DNA from: Branchiostoma floridae
Lineage: Eukaryota; Chordata; Leptocardii; Amphioxiformes; Branchiostomatidae
Assembly (NCBI RefSeq): GCF_000003815.2
Contig: NC_049980.1
Location: 25,059,619 to 25,123,618, forward strand
DNA: 64,000 bases
Direction of reading: 5' to 3'
A program made the position numbers and the translations under genes. Of the stretch, positions 1 to 11,560 are shown piece after piece; position 1 is the stretch's first letter; every line of letters begins with the position of its first letter. The notes below the pieces were generated by a model, which was not told the DNA's origin, searched no databases, and saw only the letters and a program-made list of their open reading frames with translations.

Positions 1-330
1 GTACCGTGTGAGGCTAGAGATCAAAGCAGGGTAATCATCAACGGGGTTGCATATGAGTTTCCTCTCCATTCCTTCAACGCCTCGCAGGATAGACAGTTAT
101 TTTATGGAGTGGGAAACCTCAGAAAATGAACAATATATTGTTACACTGAGATGGTTCCATTATCAACGCTTTTCCTAGTCAGTGTAACACTGAAAACTCT
201 GCTGTCTCGGGCTGCATGTAACTGACTCCTCCTGTATATGTATGTTGGGTGGGCTACTATAAGCGAAAACTAATCAGGCTACGGTTCTCCTAACATGTAT
301 CTTTTTTTTATTGAGGTGAAGTGAGTGAGA

Positions 331-378
331 GAATGAAAAGGATGAATGAATGAATGAACAAACGAATGAACGGATGAT
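331..378. repeat. Degenerate (GAAT)n simple repeat
   Basis: A short run of GAAT/GAAC/GATG tetranucleotides. Ordinary microsatellite; the rest of 1-725 shows no gene or repeat I can name. Confidence 0.8.
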
Positions 379-725
379 TGGGCTGTATTGTTAGACAATC
401 GTACATCGTACACAAGGCTTATCTATCATACGTTTTGATCTACGTACAAACCATTATCGACATTTGACAACAGTCCATAATTTTCATTATGATTATGTAT
501 GAATGACTTGTATGAATGACGTTTTGCCTTTGGAATGAAGCGAAAAGAAATTGACCTCACGAGTGTGCCACTATAGTGATAGGAAAGTTATCACTAACGC
601 TGTTAAAACGAGGGGGGCCCCGGGGCATAATTCTGTTGACGTGCCATAGCAATCAGGTCATTGGCTTTCTTCCATCACTTAGTACGCCCGTTGTTCAATG
701 CCTACAATGAGTCTACTTTGGAAAA

Positions 726-787
726 CCTCTTCTTCCACTTAGGTTGCGAGTAAAAGCCTCTTCTTCCACTTAGGTTGCGAGTGCAAA
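726..787. repeat. 31-bp tandem duplication, two copies
   Basis: Two adjacent 31-bp units beginning CCTCTTCTTCCACTTAGG differ only in the last few bases. This looks like a recent local duplication. Confidence 0.85.
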
Positions 788-981
788 CCTCAAAACGACT
801 GACTGGCTGCTTAACACAAAAATTAATGTTTTCTGCCAGGTCGAATAAGGTGATCCAACAGGAGACAGTCATGGTGATGGTGTTCGTGCCGCACAAGTTC
901 ACGGGGAGTTACGGAGTGTTCGCGTTGGTTTGAGATCGCGGTTGTAACATAGGAGTAAGCGGAGAGAAGACAGAACAAGCA

Positions 982-1071
982 TTTTCGTGGTGGTTTTTAA
1001 GTTCGCTTTGAAGAGGTCATCGCGAAGACCGCGAAAATTAAACCACCGCGAAATCTCAACATTTACAGTAC
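982..1071. repeat. CG-rich imperfect inverted repeat
   Basis: TTTTCGTGGTGGTTTTTAA near the left is imperfectly complementary to AAACCACCGCGAAA near the right, and the unit ends in CATTTACAGTA. Weaker segments with the same feel (a GTGGTT/GAGTTTG core, ending CATTTACAGTA) lie at about 28803-28925 and 29220-29322. This suggests an old dispersed repeat family. Confidence 0.5.
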
Positions 1072-2609
1072 ATACCATCTAATTGCCAAATCATCCCTGA
1101 CTCTCACCGTGCTACCCTGCCCTACCCCGCTCTGACAGGTCCATTGTCAATCAATCGTCTCACGAACAACCCAGACATTGGACTGATGACGTACAAGCCC
1201 AGACCTACCGTCCATTTAGAGAATGTTAGCAACGCAAATCCTCTACTTTCCAGATCATTTCCTCCATCCCACTCAAAAGTGCATAATCTTCTTAACCTCC
1301 TCTATTTTCGAGAAGACATTGGGTTGATGACTTATTAGGCCGCCTCGAGAGACCAGCCGGCACCTGATTTCCTAACAGGACAAGGATAGATGGGAACTGT
1401 ACTCTGATGGCAAGTCATTTCATCAAACATTCAAACATGTGCCTCCCTCCATCCATCACCTTCAACACTATCGATATTATAGACCTCCGTCCTGGTACAG
1501 GCACAGCTTAACCTTCAGAGGGTCGTTGACCTTTGCACAACAGACTGTATAACAGGTTGACCATGATAGAATCTCAATTGTGGGATCTATGAACAAATAG
1601 CTGAGAGGTGGACCGATATCCTGAACCACTTTTTCCATTTCTATGGTTTCTGTCGATAACGTTTTTATTTTATTTGCAAGTGTTGATTTCTGTGATCAGG
1701 AGACCCTGACGACACACGTGTCGACAGACTAGACAGTACGTGATCCACGTGACAAGTACGTTCTTTATCAGTGAACGGAGATAAATTATGTTCGCCACTC
1801 ATTTCTACGTGACGTAACCACAACCTCTATCAATGAAAATAAGTACAAGGACTCCATGGGTACCTAGCAGGCTCGATGCGATATGCGTATGCGATGTTTA
1901 TTTATACACAAACACAATTTTCAGTAATTTCTATCAGACTAAATTCGTGGCTGAAAAATTGTAAAATTTAGCAAAAGACGGAGAGTGATTTGCCAGGGGA
2001 TTCTGAATTTGTTGACTTGACGGCGAAGTTACCTTTACATAAACACTACTGGCCGTATTTTACCGAATTTCATAACCCGCACTTTAAATTTACATTTTAT
2101 TCTATTTGTAAAAACGTTGTAGCTGGTTAGCTGGATTGCGAATTGCTTACAGGAGTTAAGCATATCTCCACATACATAAATTAGTAAAATCATCGAAATC
2201 GGGAGTAAAATAACTTGGCTATGGAAATTCAAGTAAAAATAGCATAAATCTACAAGGTACTCAGACAATTTACACAAAGACAATGTTAAAAAATGCGGGG
2301 CTAATACAAAGAGGAAGATCATGAGCCTACAGAACAAGATCGTAGGTGTATAGTGACTTCCGAATACACTGTCAGAGTACTAATAGTCTATAATATACAC
2401 TTTCAGACACTAGTCGTCACTTGCATACAGCAGACTTAAGGCACGTGGGATGAAGGATATCGCATGTCTTTTAGTTTTGCTGATCATTGTTGCACGATAT
2501 CGTTTTCTGCTGCGTAGACCGTAGTGAGTGTCCGTGGGGCTGGTTAAGCAAAAAAAAAAATTGAATGCCCAGAGAGGAGAAGACTCGTCCTGAAGGGTAT
2601 GTTCAAGTG
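1072..2609. other. No recognisable feature
   Basis: Only short, stop-riddled reading frames are present; no repeat pairing or RNA gene was recognised. Probably intergenic or intronic. Confidence 0.6.
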
Positions 2610-2617
2610 TTCTCAAT

Positions 2618-3077
2618 TAGGGGTGGGTACCGGTACAGAAAATTCAGGTCCAGGTCCGGTTCGGGTCCAGAAGATCAGATCCAGATCCGGACCTCAACCT
2701 GGACCTGATTCACTATCTAAAAACTTGTGAATGGATGGTATTCAAAACAATGCTCCATTTTGCTACAAAGAAATCTGTTTTGTGTAGTATTCGACTCCCA
2801 CTGGTGTTTATAAAATCCTACAAGGCGAACTACCTCTGTACGAATGACTGTAAAAGTTAGTAAAATGACGGTACGATAGTGTTTACTCTGCTTCGCTCTT
2901 GTCATTTGCCTAGACCGATAACCCCAAAAACGTGTGAATGCCTGATCATATAATCAGTTCATTTTCCAATCGGTCCAACATCCGGTCGACCGAATTTTTT
3001 CAGGTCCGGATTTTCTGGACCGGTCCAAAGAGAAAAACCGGTTTTGTACCGGTACACCGTACCGGTACCCAGCCCTA
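2618..3077. mobile_element. hAT-like non-autonomous transposon (460 bp) with 8-bp TSD
   Basis: The left end reads TAGGGGTGGGTACCGGTAC and the right end is its reverse complement with one mismatch. The element is flanked by a perfect 8-bp direct repeat, TTCTCAAT, at 2610-2617 and 3078-3085. Eight-bp target duplications and TAGGG/CAGGG termini are typical of hAT transposons. The subterminal regions carry repeated GGTCC/GGACC words. No transposase is encoded, so it would depend on one supplied in trans. A truncated relative lies at 5644. Confidence 0.85.
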
Positions 3078-3428
3078 TTCTCAATGTGGCTCTGTCACGT
3101 CTACTAGCTAGTGTTGGGATAGAGTCAACAGAAAGTCCAATGATTCTCATACAACGCTTTCGGACAGATTCAAGAGAGTCCGAAAGAGAGTACTTTAGGA
3201 ATGCCTGGTTGAGGTTAAATCAGGCATGCTTAACGTATGATGGCGAAAACATCATTGTAATGCAAGTACTGTTAAGTAATACAGGGACATGTCTTGACAC
3301 AGGTATTTTGGTGAATGTACTGAGGGCCTCTTTAAGGTTTCTGTGGATTTAGTTTCCTTCAGGATCTCTCAGCTGCGGCTGGGGTTTAGGAATTGAGAGA
3401 CTGACAGCAGGTCTTCAGCGGTGCTGAC

Positions 3429-4033
3429 TAGTCTCTACCAGACTCCGGATCGCTGGAAAAATCGTAGAAATGGAACAAATAGAGAGGAATATATTTTTTA
3501 GGCCTAGGAAAAAAATGTTGTGTTTCCTGTTTCCTGTTTCCCTACCTACCCTAAAAAAACCTGCCGACCCTAGACTTTTTTTGGGGTGGGCAGTGGAGTC
3601 ACATAGCTTCCAGTTAGAATCTTTATTTAGCCTGCTTCCTATTGAAGTAAAACACTGCTTGTCCCATCTAATGAAGGATAAATGTATCTATCATGCACAA
3701 AATTAAAGTTTGACATTGAAAGACAAGTGTCATCATACATTTCAGTTTACTTTGTTCAACTGTATTGTAAATATGGATCACTAGAATTTTGGCCAGCCTA
3801 AAACAAAATACAAGAAAAAAAAAGATAATCCCTACCTACCGACCCTAATTTTTTCAGGACTGAAACAGGAAACACAACATTTTTTTTCCTAGGCCTTAAA
3901 CCGGCCAGGGAACAGCTCGCGATCCTAGGATCGCGTGCTGTTCCCTACCCAGCTATATTTCTATGGCCGGCTTACTCCTCTATTCGTTCCATTTGTACGA
4001 TTTTTCCAGCGATCCGGAGTCTGGTAGAGACTA
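3429..4033. mobile_element. Long-TIR transposon (605 bp) with 9-bp TSD
   Basis: The outer inverted repeats begin TAGTCTCTACCAGACTCCGG and match for about 57 bp with two mismatches (3429-3485 against 3977-4033). A perfect 9-bp direct repeat, GGTGCTGAC, flanks the element (3420-3428, 4034-4042). Nine-bp TSDs with long TIRs fit Mutator-like elements, but the class is inferred. Inside is a second inverted repeat around AGGCCTAGG plus an A-run (about 3497-3534 against 3862-3898), and a 38-bp palindrome at 3908. No transposase ORF is present. Confidence 0.8.
3908..3945. repeat. 38-bp near-perfect palindrome
   Basis: The half GGGAACAGCTCGCGATCCT is mirrored to TTCCC, with one mismatched pair and no loop. 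It sits off-centre inside the 605-bp TIR element and could extrude as a cruciform. Confidence 0.9.
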
Positions 4034-5054
4034 GGTGCTGACTGTCACAAAGGGAACTTGGGTATGCCAATCTGAAAGTCAAAATGGCTTAGTGAGGAAA
4101 CGTCGTGACACGGTGTCGGCTTTATTATGGTTCCGCCCACAGCAACTGAAATTAGGGGGGGACATTAGTACAAACTTTTTGAAATACGCATCCTAAAATA
4201 TGGAGATGATCTATATAAACACAGAAATCACAAGAATTAGGCAATTGTAAAACTCTAACCCCCCTGTACATACCCCCTGAAGTTTGGATACCCCCCTCGC
4301 CATGTACTTGTGTGACGTTGCTAAGGTCTGCAAGCACTGACTGCATTACTTCAGTTCTTTTTGCGCATTTTGTGTAATTAAATGATACATTACACTCCAA
4401 GATACCTTTCTATCAGGTTTTGGCTTAATATTCTTGGTTGCCATGGCAACAAGGCAGCAAGTATTGGGGCGAATTTCCATTATTTGGCCAAAAACAGAGA
4501 AATCACGGTAGGGCAGTAGTTCGACAAGTGCTGAGAATAACAAAGAGTACCCAAATCAACTACATAGTGTCTTTAGCTTCACAAGAATAGTGGTAAAATT
4601 TTCAGAAACTCGATGCCAAGGAATTGGGCAACTTCAAAAAGAAACATTGTTTCAAGGTTACAAAACACAGTTTTTTGCCAAGCTTAAAACCAGTGTTTTT
4701 GTATAACGTTATGTGTCGAGAAGTATGGACAGAAAAGCAACAGTTGACTGTTCTCTCTACTACTAAGCTCTCTTGTACATGTACATACTATATCCAAGGC
4801 TCGAAATACTTTTTCTGCATACCTGCACTGGTGCAGGTAACACTGAAAATAGCCTGCACCAGACAAATTCTACCTGTACCACTCTGAATTTTGAAGTATA
4901 GTTCATACTAAAATTGTTCAGGAACCATTGCTATTTTTTCTTTTCTACAGAATATTACTTAATATAGGTGGTAGTGGTAACATTCAATGTATATTAATAA
5001 CAATCCACGTACACCTACACCATATAACGTTTATGTATAAAAACCTAGTATTTG

Positions 5055-5370
5055 GGACCAGTGCATGTTAGGTGCAGGTAGACATCAAAAATACCTGCAC
5101 AGCTCCAATTTTACCTGCACTAACCTGCACAGCTCCAATTTTACCTGCACTAACCTGTATATACTCAGTACATGGACCAGTGCAGGTTAGGTGCAGGTAG
5201 ACACCAGAAATACCTGCACAGCTCCAATTTTACCTGCACTAACCTGTATATACCCAGTACCTGGACCAGTGCAGGTTAGGTGCAGGTAGACACCAGAAAT
5301 ATCTGCACAGCTCCAATTTTACCTGCACTAACCTGTATATACCCAGTACCTGGACCAGTGCAGGTTACAG
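5055..5370. repeat. 89-bp minisatellite with self-complementary units
   Basis: The word GGACCAGTGCA recurs at 5055, 5174, 5263 and 5352. The last two intervals are exactly 89 bp; the first is 119 bp because a 30-bp block is duplicated inside it. Each unit holds GTGCAGGTTAGGTGCAGGTA and complementary TACCTGCACTAACCT, so a single unit can fold on itself. It lies inside the 2.1-kb element. Confidence 0.9.
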
Positions 5371-5643
5371 ACTTCTTATATCCTTGTCTGTTGGAACATC
5401 TCCTTAGAGATAAACCCAAAGGCTGCATCCTTTACCTCCAGCAACAGTGCTCGAAATACCCACTTGCACACTTGAAAATGCATTTTGGTTGGCGCAAGGT
5501 AAGTCGTAATTTTAAATCCAGGTAGCGCAGTGGGCAACCTGAAATTTCTCAGTTGGAACACAACTTTCCCCCACCTACATGCATACATATTTATTTCTTG
5601 ATAGGATAAAACATAAGTTACATGTAACTACAGGGGTGCCTAA

Positions 5644-5870
5644 TAGGGGTGAGTAAACGGTACAGAAAATTCAGGTTCATGCAGGTGTGGTTCAGGTCCA
5701 GAGGTCCGAACCTGAACCTGATTCAGTATGTGAAAACTTGTGATACTCCATTTTGCTACAAAGAAATCTGTTTTGCATAGTATTTGAGTACCACTGGCGT
5801 TTTGAAATCCTACAAGGCTAACTGCCTCAGTGCGATTGAGTGTAAAAATTGGTAGAAATGAATACAGACT
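5644..5870. mobile_element. Truncated copy of the 2618-3077 hAT-like family
   Basis: It starts TAGGGGTGAG, then follows the 2618 element: GGTACAGAAAATTCAGGT, the GGTCC-rich stretch, CTCCATTTTGCTACAAAG and CAAGGC.AACT. Homology fades near 5870 and no right terminus was found, so the copy is 3'-truncated or diverged. It is nested in the 4153-6254 element and therefore younger than that insertion. Confidence 0.75.
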
Positions 5871-6262
5871 ATACCATAATATACCTGTAGCCCGTTTTGT
5901 CCAATTTTGAGTTTGGATCAGTCCATTTCTGCCATGGGGGTGATTTGGAATAGTCCATATTTGCATGGGAAATACATTTGAAGGTTCAGATATCCACAAT
6001 GATCTCTCCTGAAGTCAAATATTCTGCCAAGGATGCCAAAGTACAATTTCTAAGGCATTAAGCTTGTTTGGCAGTATAGCGTTATACTAGTTTAGTACAT
6101 TGTCGACTTAAAATCTTCAGGGGGCATGTACAGGGGGGTTAGCAATCAAATATTTTCAAAATTTTTACATTTTCATATTCAGATGGACCGTCTCCATATT
6201 TCTAGGGGCGTATTTCATCAAAAACTACATTTTTGCAAAATAGTGTCCCCCCCTACTGAAAT

Positions 6263-7739
6263 GTCTCCACTGTGATTGCCCAATAGAGTAATAGCAACGA
6301 AAGTACTTTTCTAATGGACAGTTTTAGTTTTACTGGAAGAAACTGAAACCAATACTCGCGTACACACTATAAAAGTTACTCAAACTACTGGGTACGTTTT
6401 GTAAACGGTGAGACCTTTCAGACAGCGTCTTTCGTCGGTGACTGGGATAGTATGTGAAACACCCGAACGTTTACCAAACTTATCCTGTCTAACCTTCATC
6501 GACATATCAAGTTGGTGTGGTTTCTAAGTCATAACTTTCTCCGGATCTATGACAAGTTATCATTCTACCGACGAATTTGTTGATAACCCTCAAAACGTTG
6601 GAATGTGTGTGCACACGTGTTAATTCTAACATACCACTATAAAGGGCTGGTAGTTGTATGATGCCAAAGACTGTCATATTCCTACTAAATAAATATTACG
6701 TATGTCTTGTCTCTGGGCTACTATTACACATAGCAGACCCCAACGGTCCAGACTTTTCATGGTTCACTCGTCAAAAATAAGAAAATGGACCAAATCAACT
6801 AATTTTGTTTTTCTAGGGCCAATAGCACTACAGTTCCCTTTTCTACCGCTGCGTCAGCGTTAACGATTAGCATTCTAAAACTAGAGTTCGGGGACCTCAT
6901 ACCTCCATGAAATATTTATTGATTTTTTGTGGATGGTATGTATGTTTATAGTCGGTTGTATTTGAGAGTAATGGTTATATATGTTATGGGAAAGTAGTGG
7001 TGTATTTATTTAATGACACAGAGGATGTCCATCTGATTAGTAATTATCAAAATGTGACACTTAATTGTGTAATGTGAGTTTAAGAGGTCGACGGCATATG
7101 GTAGCGTGGTGTTCCTTAAGCTTGATGTTTGGCATTTAAACTGTCTAAGGTTGTCAGCATTATTGAGGTTCGACTATGTGCCTCAGAGCGGTGTGGTGGG
7201 AGGAATTTGGGAAACTCAAAAAGAAGAAAGGATGTGGCCAACTTTAGTCAGATGGTGATTTGATTTTCCACCATTATGTCATAACATCAGCTGTTCACAC
7301 GGTAAAAAAACGAGATGCACACTTTCCTCTGACAGCCCTACACCAACTGTAAGATGAATACTTGGCGCCAACCCCGTCTGCTAAAAAAACAAGTACCATT
7401 GGCTACAAAAGAGACAACTAACAACTGTCCCTTATCGTAACGAAATCAGAACAACTGTATCGCCCATAAAACTTCTGACACCCAACCCATCTAAGATGAG
7501 AGGACCTAATGACATTTTAATCACCATGTCACTCAAATCAGCAGTACAGTATGTGAGACATCCATACCTGTTAAGCATTACCGTTAAATGTACCTCAACT
7601 TCTTACAATTATACTTACGCTTCACATCTCCATGATATCCTAAGCAGACATAAATAAAACTAATCATTATATTAAAAAAACTCGGGGTTCCCCAAACAGC
7701 TGTCATACAAATCACCTCACTATCTGCTTAGAGCTAAGC
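6263..7739. other. No recognisable feature
   Basis: AT-rich unique-looking sequence with only short frames. No exon, RNA gene or paired repeat was recognised. Confidence 0.55.
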
Positions 7740-7995
7740 CCATTAACAAACACTTAAAGCACGATGCCTGTTCCAATATATCGCAGATATAGGGGTGATT
7801 TCTGATATTATTACATCGATTATAACGACAGATACGGCGCCCAAAATCTCATCGATTCGAGCTTTCATCACAACCCACCAACACAACAAGTATGAAACCA
7901 ATTCATCCAGCCGTTCTTGAGTAATCTTGTACACAGACAAAGACACATTACAGAAAATATAACCTCCATTCCATGACATTTCATGGAGGTAATTA
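7740..7995. repeat. Dispersed repeat with terminal hairpin
   Basis: This contains a module CATCCAGCCGTTCTTGAG followed by ACACAGACAAAGACA, closely matched by CATCTAGCCATTCTTGAG and ACAGACAAAC at about 39948-39996. It ends in a hairpin with ACCTCCAT and ATGGAGGT arms (about 7961-7992). It is probably the end of an old multi-copy element of unknown class. Confidence 0.55.
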
Positions 7996-9226
7996 GCCTC
8001 TACCGGACCGCTCCGTCGAATTGCCAAAAAGGTGTTGAAATTGGCCAAAATGTGGATAATTGATAGGGGCACTCGGCTGGCCTTGGAGAGTAATTCACTC
8101 GACAGGTAGCAAATGGTATACGTAGCTTTACTTCTCCAGCAAATTATTCAACCTGTTTGGCTAATTCCTACAATTTTCTGCAGCTACCCACGGAGTCTGA
8201 TATAGACTATGATTATTTCTCCCAACACGCCATGGAGAGGCAACCTTGTATCAGTTTATGCGGGTTTTACGAGGGTTCGCTTCTTGTTTCCCATTTTCTT
8301 ATCACCCGATGTACGCCCAAACGTCACCCGCGGGTGAGCGCCTCCTCCCACAAACACTTGCCGAGCGCAAAGCCAATTAAGATAAAGCATCGATCGGTGT
8401 TTAAGGTGTCCATCGGGTTGGGCATAGTGTCAGGTCGGGGTTATGGCCGGTGACGTGCGCCGCTGGGCCAATCAAACGCAAGGTCGAATCTAACGGCACA
8501 AACTAAGTTCAATCGCTAACTTTTAGGAGCGCCGACGTTTGTCTTTGGTGGAGCGCCGATTTTCAACATGGGCCAGGCTTTCTAGTCTGAGATTCTAAAG
8601 GCTATAGTATACGAGATGTAGCTTTGCCTCGCATAGCCCAGCGGCACTGAAACTACAAACATGCAAAGGGTCAACAGTCACAAAGTCATCAATATTATCG
8701 ACTTTCTTTTTACCTCCAAACCAAGACAGTAAGCAGTGACGTCTGCTTGTTCAAGCATACGACAGAGCCTATGTCCTGAGGTGAAGTTCCAACTGTTAGG
8801 ATGCACATTTTAAGCGGAACTAGGCTTTCGTTTGTGTGGGAAACAAACATCCCCTTCCATATTTTGGATATATCTAAGGTCCGGGATAAATGAGGTGATG
8901 TCAAGTATAATGATACTACGTATACATAGATGTCTGTATCGGTGTACTATACCGGGCCACAACTATAGGCACAAGAAAACAGAGAAAACTAGAAAGGCTG
9001 ACATTTGCTTAAGAGCAAATAAAGCATATTTCAGCCATACCCCTTCCCACGCAACATTGGACTGTTCCAAATCACCCCTGCGCAAAAATGGAACATCCTC
9101 TTAACAGTACATTATCCCCCAAAGTGGACTGGTATTGTGAATTGATTCCAGGTAAAAACAGTGCTTGCTTCTATTTTTCAGAAAATGACAATAATAACAC
9201 CTTCCATTCAGAAAATTTTCATCATG
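7996..9226. other. Unique sequence; GC-richer block at 8150-8560
   Basis: No coding exon recognised. The block at 8150-8560 is high-complexity, CpG-containing and includes a CCAAT motif (GGCCAATCAAACG near 8465). It could be cis-regulatory, but nothing in the sequence proves it. Confidence 0.35.
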
Positions 9227-9275
9227 ACTGAAAATTGTTGAATGACTTCATGTAATGTCATTAACAATTTTCAGT
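9227..9275. other. Short hairpin
   Basis: The arm ACTGAAAATTGTTGAATGAC pairs with GTCATTAACAATTTTCAGT across a loop of about 10 nt, with one bulge. The stem is about 19 bp, shorter than a typical pre-miRNA. It could be a small MITE or chance. Confidence 0.6.
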
Positions 9276-10225
9276 ACGATAACTAGGTGTAAGTTTAAAA
9301 AAGTATAAGCTCCTTGTGATGTGGGTACATTTATTATTGCAGTGAACTTTTTTATTCAAGTAGGGCATACGATTTAATAATTATCAAGCAGGTGCAGGTA
9401 CTGTAGGAGCGTTTGTTTTCTTCAAGCTGTAAAACTGTTAAACTGTTTTACTTTGTATGCAATCAGCCATCGAGCCTATTCTTATTTTAGTTTAACAACT
9501 TCCTGCCAGACCCTGAAGATACGATTGAACCTTGTTCGAGGATTTATTTTCGTCTGTCTGGTCAGTCTGTTCATACCCTGGCGCTGAGAGTGTTTTGTTG
9601 GGCTGAAACTCTGGCAGTTTAAAGTTACTTACAATTTAAATGTTCAAAGTTTATGTCAAAAAACAACAGCACTAGGAAATGTGGCCACTATAGACAGGTG
9701 GTCACTATAGAGAAAATGCTGATCTATTGACTAGGAGCCATACGTTACACATGATTTCAGTACACTGATCATTAATCATATAAACATTGCACAGGTAAGC
9801 CAATTGTTTAGATGTACAATTAAGTTCAAATAATTCTGAAGAGAAATATTGATGAGAAAATAATCATCCTCGCCACTGTCTAACTTATAATTACGTATCA
9901 AAACTAAACGCAGATTTTCTAACTAACGCACCTTTCGCCGACTTCATCAAAGGACCGCCGGCTATCAATCAAACACGGCTGTTGATTAGACTTAGAGTTT
10001 CAAACAGTCATGTGCTGTGTGCCAGTTGACAGCGAACTTCATGCTACGTGATGTTTTACATTGCTTGGACCTTCTTTCCTACAGCGGTGCTTCTACAAAA
10101 TATTTAGACTGTAACACTGAGTCCCACATGTTTTATAGAATAGAATTTGACGCAGAACAGCGTTTTTTGCTGGGTATTTTTCTTGAAACATGTCCTTGGG
10201 AATATCAGCGAGGCGGCGACGTAGG
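9276..10225. other. No recognisable feature
   Basis: AT-rich; no open frame of substance, RNA gene or repeat partner was seen. Confidence 0.5.
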
Positions 10226-11560
10226 GATATCAGACCGTCAACAAAAGTCGCACGGCGGCTAACGGCGCAGCGAAGATACTAGCGCTATAAATAAGCGCTT
10301 CAACTAAGGATGGCAACCCGTACAATATTTTTGTATACTGTTGAGCTAAGTAAAGTTTGTTGTTTATGAGGTTTTAGTTGTCTTTGAAGCTTTGACCCGA
10401 AATATTTTAAAGTCAAACTGCTGAAGAGAAGTAAGTGACTGCTACGATTATCGTAGATATGGCCCTAAAAAAACTGATAAAAGAAGCCTTCTCAATAGTC
10501 TAAAATGCAAGAGCTTCCGGGGGGGCTTCGCCCACCTGGGTCCCCCCCCCCCCCCCCCCCCCACAGTGGCCCTGCCCCTGGACCCCGCCAGGGACATTCG
10601 GCGGCCCCCGGACCCCTGTCCGACGCTTTGAAAAAATCCTGGCGAGAAGTCTGTACGGCCTGAGTCTTCAAGTTAACATATTGTGTGGTCCCGCTTATGA
10701 ATATTAATTAGCCTTCGCTTTCCTCTTCGCTGATTGGCTGAACCATTAATTGAATTAACTCTTCCTGCCGGCTAGACGCAGGTGCAGATGTCGGCTCTGT
10801 GGGGTGATCGTCCGAAAGGTCATGGCATGGAGAACGAAAGAAAACCAATTTCCCCTAAAAAAAGTGCTGTAATTAAGCCTTTTACAGTACTTTATGCCAA
10901 AAATTTTACTTGGATCATTTTACCGACTATCTTATGCCTATCTATACCAAATGTTACTCATACCAGGGTACAGGGGTGCAAAATATACCGTTATAAGACC
11001 GTCAACAACAGTCGCACGGAGCTAACAGCGCAGCGAAAATACCATCGCTAGCGTTTCAACTTCGGATAACAAGTTATAAGTACTGTTGAACTCAGTAACG
11101 CTAAAGTTTGTTTTTAGTTGCCTGTGACGGTTTGACCTGAAATAGTGTTACGCTAAACTCATGAAGAGAAGTTAAGTGACTGCTGCGATTATCATAGATA
11201 TGCCCCTAAGAACTGATACAATATAAAGCCTTCTGAATAGTCTAAAATGCGAGAGCCTTAGGCGGGCTTCGCTCCCCCTGGCAGGAACACTGCTATATAC
11301 GGGATCATGAGGCCCCGCTTATGAATATTAATTAGCCTTTGGCCTCCTCTTCGCTGATTGGCTAGGTCTTTGATTCAATTAACTCGCCGGCTGACGCGCA
11401 CAGGTGTGGCTCTGTGCGGGGTCACGGAAGGTCACGTCAGGATCCCAAAAGAAAACAAATTTCCCCTCAGAAAAGTGCCAAAATTAATAATTTTAAAGTT
11501 ATTTATGTCAAAAATTTTACTTGAATCTTGTTACCAAGTATCTAATGCCTATCTTTACCA
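10226..11560. repeat. Tandem duplication, period about 767 bp
   Basis: The copy starting ATCAGACCGTCAACAAAAGT (10228) is repeated from TAAGACCGTCAACAACAGT (about 10995). Collinear landmarks include GAGAAGT.AAGTGACTGCT, TAGTCTAAAATGC.AGAGC, GCTTATGAATATTAATTAGC and CCTCTTCGCTGATTGGCT. The copies are clearly diverged, with indels. Copy one carries a C21 run (10542-10562). The second copy runs into the 163-bp array. Confidence 0.8.
10542..10562. repeat. C21 homopolymer
   Basis: An uninterrupted run of 21 C in the first copy of the 767-bp duplication, absent from the second. It may be length-polymorphic or mis-called, and is G-quadruplex-prone on the minus strand. Confidence 0.9.

Larger units (their letters stand above)
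4153..6254. mobile_element. 2.1-kb hAT-like element with G-run termini and 8-bp TSD
   Basis: The ends are TAGGGGGGGACA and TGTCCCCCCCT, flanked by ACTGAAAT at 4145-4152 and 6255-6262. Behind the ends, about 140 bp of each terminus is homologous in inverted orientation: both have a 'GAAATACGC..CCTA.AAATATGGAGA' core and a 'TAACCCCCCTGTACAT.CCCC' block. The interior holds a minisatellite (5055-5370) and a truncated second hAT-like copy (5644-5870), and no transposase. Class inferred from TSD length and TAGGG end. Confidence 0.75.

Noticed and set aside
5640-5999. 119-codon minus-strand frame
   Set aside because: Most of it overlaps the truncated hAT-like copy; the same peptide fragments appear in the 2618 element as repeat-derived frames.
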